A DNA stretch of 36,005 bases from positions 1 to 36,005 of the forward strand of contig JACPRG010000154.1 in assembly GCA_016190025.1 (NCBI GenBank), read 5' to 3'. Below, one piece after another: positions 7,895-15,285 of this stretch. The notes beneath the pieces are model-generated. The model made no database searches and was not told the DNA's origin. It saw only the letters and a program-made list of their open reading frames with translations. The first letter of the stretch is position 1, and each line of letters starts with the position of its first letter. This stretch comes from Candidatus Tectimicrobiota bacterium (lineage in GTDB: Bacteria; UBA8248; JACPRG01). The position numbers were made by a program, and so were the translations under genes.

Positions 7895-9454
7895 TTACCT
7901 CTTCCCGAAGCCCTTCTTCGGCATGTCCCAGCTCTCATCGAGAGGAAACATCAGCCGGTCCAGCTTGCGCGGGAGATAACGGCCGTGGCCGTGCTCCCCG
8001 CATACCTGGTTCCCCTCGAAAACGACCTTGCCCCTGCACATGGTGAGCCACGGCCACCCCTTGATCCTGCGGCCGTCGAAAATCGTGAAGTCCGCGTAGG
8101 AGTGCAGGTGATCAGCCGTGAAGGTGACCTCTTTGTCCATGTCCAGGATGACCAGGTCGGCGTCCGCGCCCACCGTGAGCGTCCCCTTCTTCGGATAGAG
8201 ACCGAAGGTGCGGGCGGGATTCTCGCAGCAGATCTCCACGACGCGCTCCAGGGAGACCCGGCCCTTGTGGACGCCCTCGCTCAGCATGTGGGGAAGAAGG
8301 GTGTCCAGCCCGACGAAGCCGGACCCCGTGGACCAGACGTCCTTGCGCGGGTCCGTGGTCCGGTCCCCGGTGTCGCCCCGGACGAACTTCTCATGGATGC
8401 TGGTGACCACGTGGTCGGTGCCCATGCACTGGATGCGCCCGTCCTGGACCCCCTTCCAGAGGGCCTCGTTGTGGTGCTTGTCCCGGATGGGAGGGTTGAC
8501 CTTGAGCGCCCTGGCGTTGGGCTCATTCCCGACGCGCGGGGCGTCGTTCTTGGTCATGATGAGGTACTGGGGACAGGTCTCCACCACGATCCGGCAGCCC
8601 CTCTTTCGCATCTCGTCGCAGGCCTCAAGCCCGTCCGCGGTGGAGAGGTGGAGGATGTAGAACCGGCATCCCGCCTTCATGGAGAAAAGACCGTACCGGT
8701 AGATGTGCTCCGCCTCGCACCAGGGCGGGCACCGGTCGGTCCAGGCGGGACCGTCCGTGCGGCCCTCTTTCTGCAAGCGCTTCATGACGGCCGTCGCCAC
8801 CTCGGTGTTCTCGTTGTGGATCAGGGCGATGCCGGCGGGCCCGAACTTTCCGATGTGCTCAAAACCCAACCAGAAGAGGCCGTCGTCGAACTCGCCCGGC
8901 ATCCCCATCCGGTATTTCCACTTGGGCGCCACGTTGGCAGTCTTGGGCTCTCTCAGGTTCGCGTAGAACTTCCACGAGGGAATCCCGAACGTCCGCGCCG
9001 CCTTGGGGATATCGTCGCACTGCTCGTCCATGCTGATATAAGGGGTATAAAAAAAGTCCACCATGGAGGCCTCTTCGCCGATCTCCCGGGCCACGGGAAA
9101 CCGCTCGCTCCAGGGGCGCGCATCCGCCTCCGTGACGAACTCCTTGTAGTTCCGGTCGGCCCGCCCCGCCCCGTGCATGACGCCGACGGTGGTGACCCCC
9201 CCGGCCGCGGCGGCGGGCGTCTCCGTGCGAAAGTCCTGCTCCAGCAGGTATTTCCCCCCGATGTGGGTGTGCGGGTCCACCACGCCCGGAATGACGAAAC
9301 GCCCTTCGGCGTCGATCACGCGCTCCGCCTTGGGAAGGTCTCCACTCACGGCAATCCCGGCGATGCGGTCTTTCTCCACGATAATGCTTCCCCGGTAGCT
9401 CCCCGCCGAGGATACGATTTGGGCGTTCTTCACCACGACGTCTGTTTTTGCCAT
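7895..9454 (-). CDS. Dihydropyrimidinase / D-hydantoinase family amidohydrolase (copy 2)
   Basis: A 519-residue amidohydrolase with the full binuclear metal set: H62 and H64 (DPHTHIGG), K162 for the carbamylated lysine (SWKFYANL), H213 (LIHNEN), H269 (ILHLSTADG) and D347 (GTDHVV). It is about 60 residues longer than copy 1 through insertions before and after the lysine (for example residues 168-195) and a tail ending in GHGRYLPRKL followed by about 20 residues. The two copies are therefore diverged paralogues, likely with different ring substrates. ATG 9454 has AAAGGAGA seven bases upstream. A TTGACA-type promoter lies at 9581-9609. It is flanked by palindrome copies on both sides and by an NMT1 binding protein downstream, so uptake and ring opening of the same compound is plausible. 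Confidence 0.92.
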   Translation of the reverse strand: MAKTDVVVKNAQIVSSAGSYRGSIIVEKDRIAGIAVSGDLPKAERVIDAEGRFVIPGVVDPHTHIGGKYLLEQDFRTETPAAAAGGVTTVGVMHGAGRADRNYKEFVTEADARPWSERFPVAREIGEEASMVDFFYTPYISMDEQCDDIPKAARTFGIPSWKFYANLREPKTANVAPKWKYRMGMPGEFDDGLFWLGFEHIGKFGPAGIALIHNENTEVATAVMKRLQKEGRTDGPAWTDRCPPWCEAEHIYRYGLFSMKAGCRFYILHLSTADGLEACDEMRKRGCRIVVETCPQYLIMTKNDAPRVGNEPNARALKVNPPIRDKHHNEALWKGVQDGRIQCMGTDHVVTSIHEKFVRGDTGDRTTDPRKDVWSTGSGFVGLDTLLPHMLSEGVHKGRVSLERVVEICCENPARTFGLYPKKGTLTVGADADLVILDMDKEVTFTADHLHSYADFTIFDGRRIKGWPWLTMCRGKVVFEGNQVCGEHGHGRYLPRKLDRLMFPLDESWDMPKKGFGKR

Positions 9455-9580
9455 CGTTTCTCCTTTGATTGAACCAGATCGAGATCGCTGTCGCGCGCCC
9501 TGCCGCGGCTGCTCGACCAGAAAGACCTGCTCCTGCCACGTCTGGGCACTGACGCCTTTTCTTCCAGGCTCGCTTCAGCA

Positions 9581-9609
9581 CCTTTAACAACATTCGTTGC
9601 CGCTGTCAA
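9581..9609 (-). promoter_or_regulatory. Sigma-70-type promoter for the dihydropyrimidinase at 9454
   Basis: On the minus strand TTGACA (9609-9604) is followed after 17 bases by TAAAGG (9586-9581). The -35 is perfect and the -10 is weak, so the promoter would be expected to need activation. Transcription would start near 9574, about 120 bases before the start codon. The palindromes at 9650-9664 and 9689-9703 would be centred near -83 and -122. Confidence 0.5.
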
Positions 9610-9649
9610 CAACGCTCGGCGTCCGGTCGTGGGTCCGTTTGACGTTTCG

Positions 9650-9664
9650 GAGGTCACAGACCTC
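9650..9664 (-). repeat. Palindromic element, copy E (perfect, inverted orientation)
   Basis: Read on the minus strand this is GAGGTCTGTGACCTC with the left flank GTTG, identical in its 15 bases to copy D. It lies upstream of the candidate promoter of the minus-strand dihydropyrimidinase. Confidence 0.75.
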
Positions 9665-9688
9665 AACCTGCCCGTGGCACACGGCGAG

Positions 9689-9703
9689 AAGGTCAATGAC
9701 CTT
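9689..9703. promoter_or_regulatory. Related palindrome AAGGTC-AAT-GACCTT
   Basis: A perfect 15-base inverted repeat that keeps the AGGTC-N3-GACCT architecture of the recurring element but has a different spacer and outer base. Its centre is 39 bases from copy E, close to a whole number of helical turns, as in tandem binding sites for a dimeric regulator. GntR/FadR-type regulators bind GTC-N-GAC-like dyads of this sort, but no such regulator gene is in the window. Confidence 0.5.
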
Positions 9704-9730
9704 GCGATGCCGCGCAGGAGCTTCCCGGGT

Positions 9731-10486
9731 TCATCGCCGGGAGAGGGGATCGGCGGCCTCGCCGTCGCCCAAGGTCTTCAGGAGCCGTCCGAAACCCGGG
9801 ACGGACTCTCTCACCTGGGCCAGACGAAGCCCCGCCCAAAGGCCCGCCTGATTGCTGCTGACAACGGGAAGCCCGAGGTCCCGCTCCAGCAGGTCGATGA
9901 CCTCGAAGGTCCGGAGGGCGCCGGAGCTGATGAAGATCCCGTCCGCGTCCCTGACTTCCTTCGCCACGTCCTTGGTGAGGCGGTAGGCGGCGGCAGGCGG
10001 CAGGCGCTGGATGTCCCAGTTGAACCGCTGGCGGAGACCCTTCATGGCCGGCACCGCAAAACCGGCTTCCTCCAAGAAATCCCGGAGGAGGGAGTCCAGC
10101 TCCTCGGTATAAGCGGTGGCGACCGCGATCCGGCGGAGCTTCAGATGATGGAGCGCCTCCACGACGGCCGTGGCCATGGTGACGCTGGGCAGCCCGGAGG
10201 CCTCCCGAAGACGCTCCGTCAGCTCGAGATTGAAGGAATGGCCCTTGAAGAACCCGGACGGGGTCCCGCAAAGGACCAGGCAGTCGGCCTTCATGATGGC
10301 GATCTCCCGCGCCGCGCGCTCCACCTGGGTGAGCATCCCCTCGAGGCCCTTTGGGGAGACCTCCTCCACGTACATCCGCGTGGCCACGAAGGAGACGCCC
10401 TCCGGCGCCGCCATCCTGAACTCCTCGTCCGCGACCGGGCCGCCGCTGGGCTGTATCAAGCCGATGAGCGCTCGCCACCCGTACAT
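9731..10486 (-). CDS. Arylmalonate decarboxylase / maleate isomerase / Asp-Glu racemase superfamily protein
   Basis: A 251-residue two-domain alpha/beta protein of the Asp/Glu racemase superfamily, closest in pattern to arylmalonate decarboxylase and maleate cis-trans isomerase. G74-T75-P76-S77-G-F-F-K-G matches the oxyanion-loop pattern G-T-x-S-x-F-Y-R-G of arylmalonate decarboxylase, Y126 matches its tyrosine, and PVVSSNQAGLWAGLRL matches the conserved end block. At position 188, where the catalytic cysteine is expected, the residue is serine (FIS-S188-GALRT), while a cysteine occurs at position 73. The chemistry is therefore uncertain. ATG 10486 has GGGAGGGAG upstream. The NicX-like gene lies 136 bases upstream on the same strand. 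In nicotinate degradation a maleate isomerase follows NicX by three steps, so a parallel ring-cleavage route is possible. Confidence 0.8.
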   Translation of the reverse strand: MYGWRALIGLIQPSGGPVADEEFRMAAPEGVSFVATRMYVEEVSPKGLEGMLTQVERAAREIAIMKADCLVLCGTPSGFFKGHSFNLELTERLREASGLPSVTMATAVVEALHHLKLRRIAVATAYTEELDSLLRDFLEEAGFAVPAMKGLRQRFNWDIQRLPPAAAYRLTKDVAKEVRDADGIFISSGALRTFEVIDLLERDLGLPVVSSNQAGLWAGLRLAQVRESVPGFGRLLKTLGDGEAADPLSRR

Positions 10487-10622
10487 GGAATCTCCCTCCC
10501 CTTGGCGGTCCCGCCCCGCCTGCGCGTTCGTCCCCGGCGGCCGGAGGATCGGGCGGCCTCCGCCGGACGGGCCTCCATCCGGATCCCTTCCATCGGAGAA
10601 GGGTCGCGCCGGGTCCGGCCCC

Positions 10623-11693
10623 TCACCACACCTCGGCCAGCACGTCGTCCGGGTGGCCGTACCGCGAGGCGAACCCCCGGATCTCCGGGTCGTCCAAAGC
10701 GGTCAGCCTGCCCTCGCGGATCAGCTCCACTTCCCCCATCGTCAAGGTGGGACGGAGGCCGCCCCCGTCCCAGTGCCACCGGCTCTTCACCTGGACATCC
10801 GGATTGGCCCACTTGCCCACGGCGCAGTGAAAGGTCCCGGAGTGGCGGTGGGCGATGGTGTCCATGCCCCTCGTCCTGAGCCCGATGGAGACGGGGGCCT
10901 TCGGGTTGACGCCGATGGCCAGCTCGCAGAAGAAGTTGCCGTTCTCATAGCGCTTCATCTGCGCCTCGAACCAGCGGGCTTCCTCGCCTCCCTCGACGCG
11001 CGTCACCCACTGGTCCTCGACGGTGAGCCGGATGGGCTCTTTGAGAAAGCCCTCAAACCCTTCCAGTTGTTCAAAGACCAGGGTGCCGTGGACCGGAGGG
11101 TCCGGGAGTTCCGCCATCTCCCCGCCCGGAAAGAACTGCCATTGCTTGGGCGGGTCCACGTACTTGAAGCCGCTGCGGTAGCCGATGCGGCCCGTGAGGT
11201 CGCTCCCGTGAGCGTCCGTCAGGCGGAAGACGTCCGTCCCGGAGGAGAGGGCCTGCCGGCGGACCTTCTTGTAGATGGTGAAGAGGAGCTCCGCGGGAAA
11301 GCGCGCCCAATCGGAGGCCAGAAGCTCGGGCGTGAGACTGATGACGGCCACATTCCGGGTCGGAGTGTAGAAAATGATGTCCGCCACGTCGTCGTTGTGG
11401 AGGGTCGCCGCGTTCTCAAGCCGCTGAAGGCTCAGAAGGACGTCCGCCTCCCGGATCGCGGCGAGGACGGGCTTTTGCAAGGGCTCTTTCAAGCGGTGAA
11501 CGACGGAACGGGAGGAGAGCAAAACGGCCTCGGCGCCGGCCTCCTCCACCGCCACGCCAAGGGCCTCCACGACCTGGGGGTGCGCCTGGCCGGAGCGGTC
11601 CGTCCAGAGGACGACCCTTTCACCCGGCTTCACGCAGGCAAAGCCGCGAACACAATTCCGGGCGCCCTCCATCATGTCCAAAAGGGTCAGCAC
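10623..11693 (-). CDS. 2,5-dihydroxypyridine 5,6-dioxygenase-like (NicX / M29 aminopeptidase-fold) metalloprotein
   Basis: A 356-residue protein of the group that joins M29-type aminopeptidases and NicX-like dihydroxypyridine dioxygenases. The C-terminal half shows FFCELAIGVNPKA at about 254-266, the family hallmark, then a histidine-rich loop (AHRHSGTFHCAVG, 281-293), and H307-W-D309 followed by GGGLRPTLTMG. In NicX the iron is held by two histidines with the second in an H-x-D pair, which H307/D309 reproduce. The N-terminal half has a V-L-W-T-D-R nucleotide-like fold opening common to the group. It should act in the cytoplasm on an aromatic N-heterocycle, or, less likely, as a peptidase. 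ATG 11693 is the only good start of the frame. It is upstream of the decarboxylase/isomerase-like gene in the same direction. Confidence 0.7.
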   Translation of the reverse strand: MLTLLDMMEGARNCVRGFACVKPGERVVLWTDRSGQAHPQVVEALGVAVEEAGAEAVLLSSRSVVHRLKEPLQKPVLAAIREADVLLSLQRLENAATLHNDDVADIIFYTPTRNVAVISLTPELLASDWARFPAELLFTIYKKVRRQALSSGTDVFRLTDAHGSDLTGRIGYRSGFKYVDPPKQWQFFPGGEMAELPDPPVHGTLVFEQLEGFEGFLKEPIRLTVEDQWVTRVEGGEEARWFEAQMKRYENGNFFCELAIGVNPKAPVSIGLRTRGMDTIAHRHSGTFHCAVGKWANPDVQVKSRWHWDGGGLRPTLTMGEVELIREGRLTALDDPEIRGFASRYGHPDDVLAEVW

Positions 11694-11877
11694 CCTCTCT
11701 CCCCCTTTCAGGCCGGCGGGACTTCGGCGCCCTCATTCTACCAGAACCCGTCGGCGGGTCTCCCGCCGCGCCGGGAACGGAACACCGCCCTTGGGCCGGG
11801 GAAATCCGGCGGGGACCGGTCCCGCCCAACTTGCCCGGCCGCGAGCCGAGGTTTCCGGAACTGGAGATGAAAAGCGA

Positions 11878-11910
11878 AGGGCCGGGGCGGGAGGCTCCCG
11901 CCCCGGCCCT
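11878..11910 (-). terminator. Intrinsic terminator of the porin gene
   Basis: A perfect 14-base-pair GC stem (11878-11891 with 11897-11910) closes a five-base loop, 29 bases after the porin stop codon. Read on the minus strand it is followed by TCGCTTTTC, a short T-rich tract. It separates the porin transcript from the NicX-like gene downstream. Confidence 0.8.
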
Positions 11911-11939
11911 GAAGGTGGGCGCGGCAAGGCGCCGCGGGC

Positions 11940-13277
11940 TCAGAACCGGAAGTAGAACCCGGACACGACCGCCCAAGCGCTGCTGCCGTTGTTGAAGGGG
12001 TCGTCGGCCGCGGCGCTGGTCAGCGGCCGGTCGATGTCAAACACAAACCCGTTCACCGACAGCCGCACCTGCTTCACCGGCCAGTAGTTCAGCCCGAAGC
12101 CCCAGGTGTCCACCGTCTGCCCGACGATGTTGTCCCCCCCGGACTTGTCGTCGTCGTCCATGTCGATGCTCTCGTACTTGGCTACCAGCTCCCACCCGTC
12201 CTTCTCCCGGGTCCCCGTCAGCAGATAGCCCGCCTGAACGTGGTAGCCCCAGCGGACGAGGTCGTCGCTCCCCGTGCCCAGAACCGGCCCCTCCCGCTCC
12301 TGCTTCTCGTAGATGAGCTCGGCCGTGGCGGAAAAGGGGTTGCCCTTCTGTTTGTAGTCCTTGTTGTACCAGATGTCCCCGCCCCACCGGGTCCGCATCC
12401 CCTCGGTCGCCACGCTGAACATCGTCAGCCGGTTGTCCCTTAAGAACAACTGCACCCGGCCGCCAGTGCTGCTGTGGGGCTGCTCCCCCACCGCCACGTT
12501 TCCCGCCACCTCGATGGGCAGCGCCTTCTCCAGCGCCGACCCCTGAAACGGCTTGGCGATCAGGCGAAGGGCAAAATCCTTGTCGTCGTTGTTGTCCGAA
12601 GCGCGCCCCGTCCCGTTGCTCACGCTCGCCTGGTAGGAAAACGCCGGGTGCAGATCCCCGTAAACGAAAGCCCCGCGGGACCCGCCCTCCGCCAGGACAT
12701 CGGAGATCATCGAGCGCTCCAGGAAGAAGAGGCTGTATCGGCCCCACGTCTGCTCCCCCCCGAAGCGCGTCTTGTGCTGCCCCACCCGGATGCGGAGCTG
12801 CTTGTACCTCTCCCACCCCAAGAACGCGTCCTCATCCAGCACCGGGCTCGACGTCCCGTCCAGCTCCAGCTTGTACGTGAAGTCTCGGAACACGTAACCG
12901 CCGAAGCTCACCCGGCCGCGGCGCGCGAGAAAGTTGGAGTCCGCGTCGGTGTCCTCGGAAAACAGGCTGAGTTGGGTGAACACCTGTACCCCGAAGCTCA
13001 GCTGGTGCTGCTTGTCCTTGGAGGTGATCTGAAGGCCCCCAGCCGGCTTGTAGCTGATGTCAAAAGGCAGCTTGGCCTTCTCCATCGCCTCGGCCGCCTT
13101 CGCCTTCTCCCGCTCCTCCACCCCTTTCAGCCGCCGGTACTCCTCCTCCGAGATCACCCCCTTCTGTTTCAGGAGATCCAGGAGCTCACTGGCCGACCCC
13201 GGGGCCGGAAGGGCCAGCAGCCCGGCAACCAGGCACGCGACGGGCAAGCCCTTTCTCATCCACCCTCGAACTTTCAA
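11940..13277 (-). CDS. Phosphate-selective porin O/P-like outer-membrane protein
   Basis: An outer-membrane beta-barrel of the OprO/OprP type, about 445 residues. After a signal peptide (GLPVACLVAGLLALPAPGSAS) comes a short segment with the pattern LLDLLKQKGVISEEEYRRLKG and a charged, coiled-coil-like stretch rich in E, K and A, both frequent in this family. Alternating barrel strands then run to the end, finishing with FYFRF, the terminal phenylalanine recognised by the outer-membrane assembly machinery. The anion or phosphate role is a family inference. I prefer the TTG start at 13277 because GGAGGA lies seven bases upstream (13285-13290); ATG 13259, six codons later, has only a badly spaced GAGGG. 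A strong terminator follows it, so it ends its own transcription unit. Confidence 0.85.
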   Translation of the reverse strand: MKVRGWMRKGLPVACLVAGLLALPAPGSASELLDLLKQKGVISEEEYRRLKGVEEREKAKAAEAMEKAKLPFDISYKPAGGLQITSKDKQHQLSFGVQVFTQLSLFSEDTDADSNFLARRGRVSFGGYVFRDFTYKLELDGTSSPVLDEDAFLGWERYKQLRIRVGQHKTRFGGEQTWGRYSLFFLERSMISDVLAEGGSRGAFVYGDLHPAFSYQASVSNGTGRASDNNDDKDFALRLIAKPFQGSALEKALPIEVAGNVAVGEQPHSSTGGRVQLFLRDNRLTMFSVATEGMRTRWGGDIWYNKDYKQKGNPFSATAELIYEKQEREGPVLGTGSDDLVRWGYHVQAGYLLTGTREKDGWELVAKYESIDMDDDDKSGGDNIVGQTVDTWGFGLNYWPVKQVRLSVNGFVFDIDRPLTSAAADDPFNNGSSAWAVVSGFYFRF

Positions 13278-13312
13278 TTCACTGTCCTCCCTCTTTCCGT
13301 GGCAACCGCCCC

Positions 13313-13348
13313 GTTCACGAACCTTACGGGACCTCATTGTCCGTGAAC
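13313..13348. promoter_or_regulatory. Inverted repeat upstream of the porin gene
   Basis: GTTCACG (13313-13319) and CGTGAAC (13342-13348) form a perfect 7-base inverted repeat separated by 22 bases, 36-71 bases upstream of the porin start. It could be an operator pair or a leader hairpin. It does not resemble a PhoB box, so phosphate control of the porin is not supported by this sequence. Confidence 0.3.
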
Positions 13349-13473
13349 ACCCGACCCCACGCCTCTCGACCTCCACTAGGCCGGGAAATCCGCCGGGGTC
13401 CTCTCCGGGATGAAACAACTGACCTCCTTCTCATTTGGGATCATTTTCTACACCCCAACTCGGAAGGCCGAGC

Positions 13474-15012
13474 TTACTTCACTTTCTTCGCCTCGACGTC
13501 GGCCTTCACCCCCAGCCCCAGCGTGTACTCGAACGAGACGTGATGGCGCCGGTTCGAGACGTGATCGTCGTGAACCGCGAAGCCGATGGGATACACTTCC
13601 CCGTCCTTCAAGATCACGTCGTCCTGCGGGTGGCCCGTGTCGAGCTTGCGCTTCAGGATGAGGGTCCACTTTCCCATTTTCTCGCCGGGCTTCTTGGAGT
13701 AGACCCCGTACGCCTGAAGGTCGCCTCGGCTCTCAGTCGGAGGATGCAGAACCCGCTGGAAGAGGAGGTCTCCCGCCTTAGGCTTGTAGACCTTGGGGTC
13801 ATACTTCACCGCGCCTTTGGCGAGGCTTGTGATGAAGGGGACCGTCTCCTGGCGCTTGAGCACTTCCACGGGGTTGCTTCCGCCCTGGATGGCGTACTTG
13901 CCGCCCCCCAGCCGGCCCGAAGGGACCGCCTGGGGGTTGAACATGAAACCCTTCGGGGGGTTCGCGTTCAGGTCCTTGGGCTGCTGGCGCTGCCAAGGGC
14001 CCCTGCCCTTGTCACTGTTCCGGTAGTCGAAGACCCAAATGTCATCCGCGTAACCGATGTGCCCGGAGCGCGCGCTACGCCACATCCACATGTCGAGGAA
14101 CTGGCCCTTCTTCCGCATCGCAGCCAGATCTTCCTTGCTCTTCAAAAGCGCCCAGCGGCCCTCGTCCTCGGTCACTCCCTTCAGGGCCTTGGGATCGCCC
14201 GCTTGCCCGGGTTTGCGAGTGATGAGGATGTACTTCCGAATGTCGGTTTCTTTGGGGAAGACTTCCTGCACGCCCTTTTTGTTTTTAATCGCGTCATAGG
14301 GCATCGCCCGCATGCTGCTGTGGCAGGTCATGAAGCATCCAGATGTCTGAAAACCGGAGTTCACGCCGTTGTCGGCCGTGACGTAGCCGGGGCTGCCCTG
14401 CTTGTAGCCGAGCAGGAGCGTGAGGCGGTCTTCATAGAGCCCCGGAGCCTTGTCCGGCTTGTTTCCCCCGTAGCCCACCCATTTCTTCCCGTCGAAGCGC
14501 ATGACGTCGTGGTACACGCCCGGCTCCTCGCTCTCCCACTGGAGCCAGAAGTACATGTATTGCGCGTCATAGGCTGCTTTCACTGCGAGGTCGATGACGG
14601 GGCGCTTACCGGCGATGGGGTTATCCTCGGCGGGGCCCTTCGGCACCAGCTTGTTTCCCAGCTTCTCCTCATCCGGCCCCGCCCCGCCCTTCACGTGGCA
14701 GGTCCGGCAAGCGACGCCCGCCTTGATCACTGGAGCACCCGGATGGGTGAACCCTTTCTGGGGGGACGAGAGCCATTCCCAGGAGGCCTGGCCAGGGTAG
14801 AAAAGGCGGATGTTCGTCGCGCGGACCTCCTCCCATTTGACAGGCACGTCCTTGGGTTCAAAGGTGGTAATCTCAGGTTTGACGTTGTTCCTCTCGGCCG
14901 CCTTCAACGCGCTCGGCCAGACCCCAAATGAAATGAAAACAATGGAGACGGCGGAGACGGCGGCAACAACGAAATTCCGCATCCTGTTCCCCCGCGTTGC
15001 GCACCCGTACAT
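13474..15012 (-). CDS. Exported cytochrome with ethylbenzene-dehydrogenase-gamma-like heme domain
   Basis: A 512-residue periplasmic heme protein. A signal/anchor segment covers residues 12-38 (hydrophobic, ending SALKAAE). A c-type heme motif C102-R-T-C105-H106 follows, then a C226-F-M-T-C230-H231 sequence, which is CX3CH rather than CXXCH. Much of the rest (about 135-500) fits the ethylbenzene dehydrogenase heme-binding domain, with blocks such as AQYMYFWLQWES, HDVMRFDGKKW and the final FAVHDDHVSNRRHHVSFEYTLGLG. Related gamma-type subunits and cytochromes carry electrons for DMSO-reductase-type enzymes and nitrite oxidoreductases; no molybdoenzyme is encoded here. ATG 15012 has GGGAGG seven bases upstream. 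A perfect CRP-type palindrome lies 258 bases upstream, consistent with control by energy or oxygen status. Confidence 0.82.
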   Translation of the reverse strand: MYGCATRGNRMRNFVVAAVSAVSIVFISFGVWPSALKAAERNNVKPEITTFEPKDVPVKWEEVRATNIRLFYPGQASWEWLSSPQKGFTHPGAPVIKAGVACRTCHVKGGAGPDEEKLGNKLVPKGPAEDNPIAGKRPVIDLAVKAAYDAQYMYFWLQWESEEPGVYHDVMRFDGKKWVGYGGNKPDKAPGLYEDRLTLLLGYKQGSPGYVTADNGVNSGFQTSGCFMTCHSSMRAMPYDAIKNKKGVQEVFPKETDIRKYILITRKPGQAGDPKALKGVTEDEGRWALLKSKEDLAAMRKKGQFLDMWMWRSARSGHIGYADDIWVFDYRNSDKGRGPWQRQQPKDLNANPPKGFMFNPQAVPSGRLGGGKYAIQGGSNPVEVLKRQETVPFITSLAKGAVKYDPKVYKPKAGDLLFQRVLHPPTESRGDLQAYGVYSKKPGEKMGKWTLILKRKLDTGHPQDDVILKDGEVYPIGFAVHDDHVSNRRHHVSFEYTLGLGVKADVEAKKVK

Positions 15013-15115
15013 CTGAAATCCTCCCTTTTTTAAGGCGCACCCCCCTTTTCAGGGGGCCGGACCGCCCCCTCGAGACGGGCGCCCGGCGAGACCAACATCC
15101 GCGCCCGGGACTTCA

Positions 15116-15144
15116 GGAGCTCTCCCAGGCCCCGTGAGAGCTCC
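15116..15144 (-). other. Leader hairpin upstream of the cytochrome gene
   Basis: GGAGCTCTC (15116-15124) pairs perfectly with GAGAGCTCC (15136-15144) across an 11-base loop. It lies 104 bases upstream of the start codon, has no T-tract on the minus strand, and so is more likely a leader structure than a terminator. Confidence 0.4.
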
Positions 15145-15214
15145 CCCCGCGTCTTCTCTCCACCCGCAAGGCGCAGGCGCCTGTTTCGCCTCACCTGGGA
15201 AGATAGGACACGGA

Positions 15215-15252
15215 TGTGACGGTTCGGTCACGGGAATGTCACAGCCCTGTGA
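15215..15252. promoter_or_regulatory. Two additional GTGAC/TCACAG dyads
   Basis: GTGAC-GGTTCG-GTCAC (15216-15231) and TCACAG-CC-CTGTGA (15239-15252) are both perfect inverted repeats built from the same TGTGA/TCACA half-site as the CRP-type site at 15270, but with other spacing or everted orientation. They may be auxiliary sites for the same regulator. Confidence 0.4.
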
Positions 15253-15269
15253 ATCCGACCGGCCATCTT

Positions 15270-15285
15270 TGTGAAATTATTCACA
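15270..15285. promoter_or_regulatory. Perfect CRP/FNR-family binding site (TGTGA-N6-TCACA)
   Basis: TGTGAAATTATTCACA has exact CRP consensus half-sites with the exact six-base spacer, and its symmetry extends one base further on each side of the spacer (TGTGAA/TTCACA). It lies upstream of the minus-strand cytochrome gene and downstream of the barrel protein gene. A regulator of the Crp/Fnr family is inferred; none is encoded in the window. Confidence 0.6.

Noticed and set aside
9891..9903. AGGTC-GAT-GACCT, matching the core of the recurring palindrome
   Set aside because: It lies inside the decarboxylase-like gene, where it encodes E-V-I-D-L in common codons. It lacks the TGT spacer and CTTG flank and is best explained as a coding coincidence; it also shows that the bare core can arise by chance.
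13458..13475. Short CTCGG/CCGAG hairpin at the end of the cytochrome gene
   Set aside because: The stem has only five to six pairs and no T-tract follows on the minus strand, so I do not call it a terminator.
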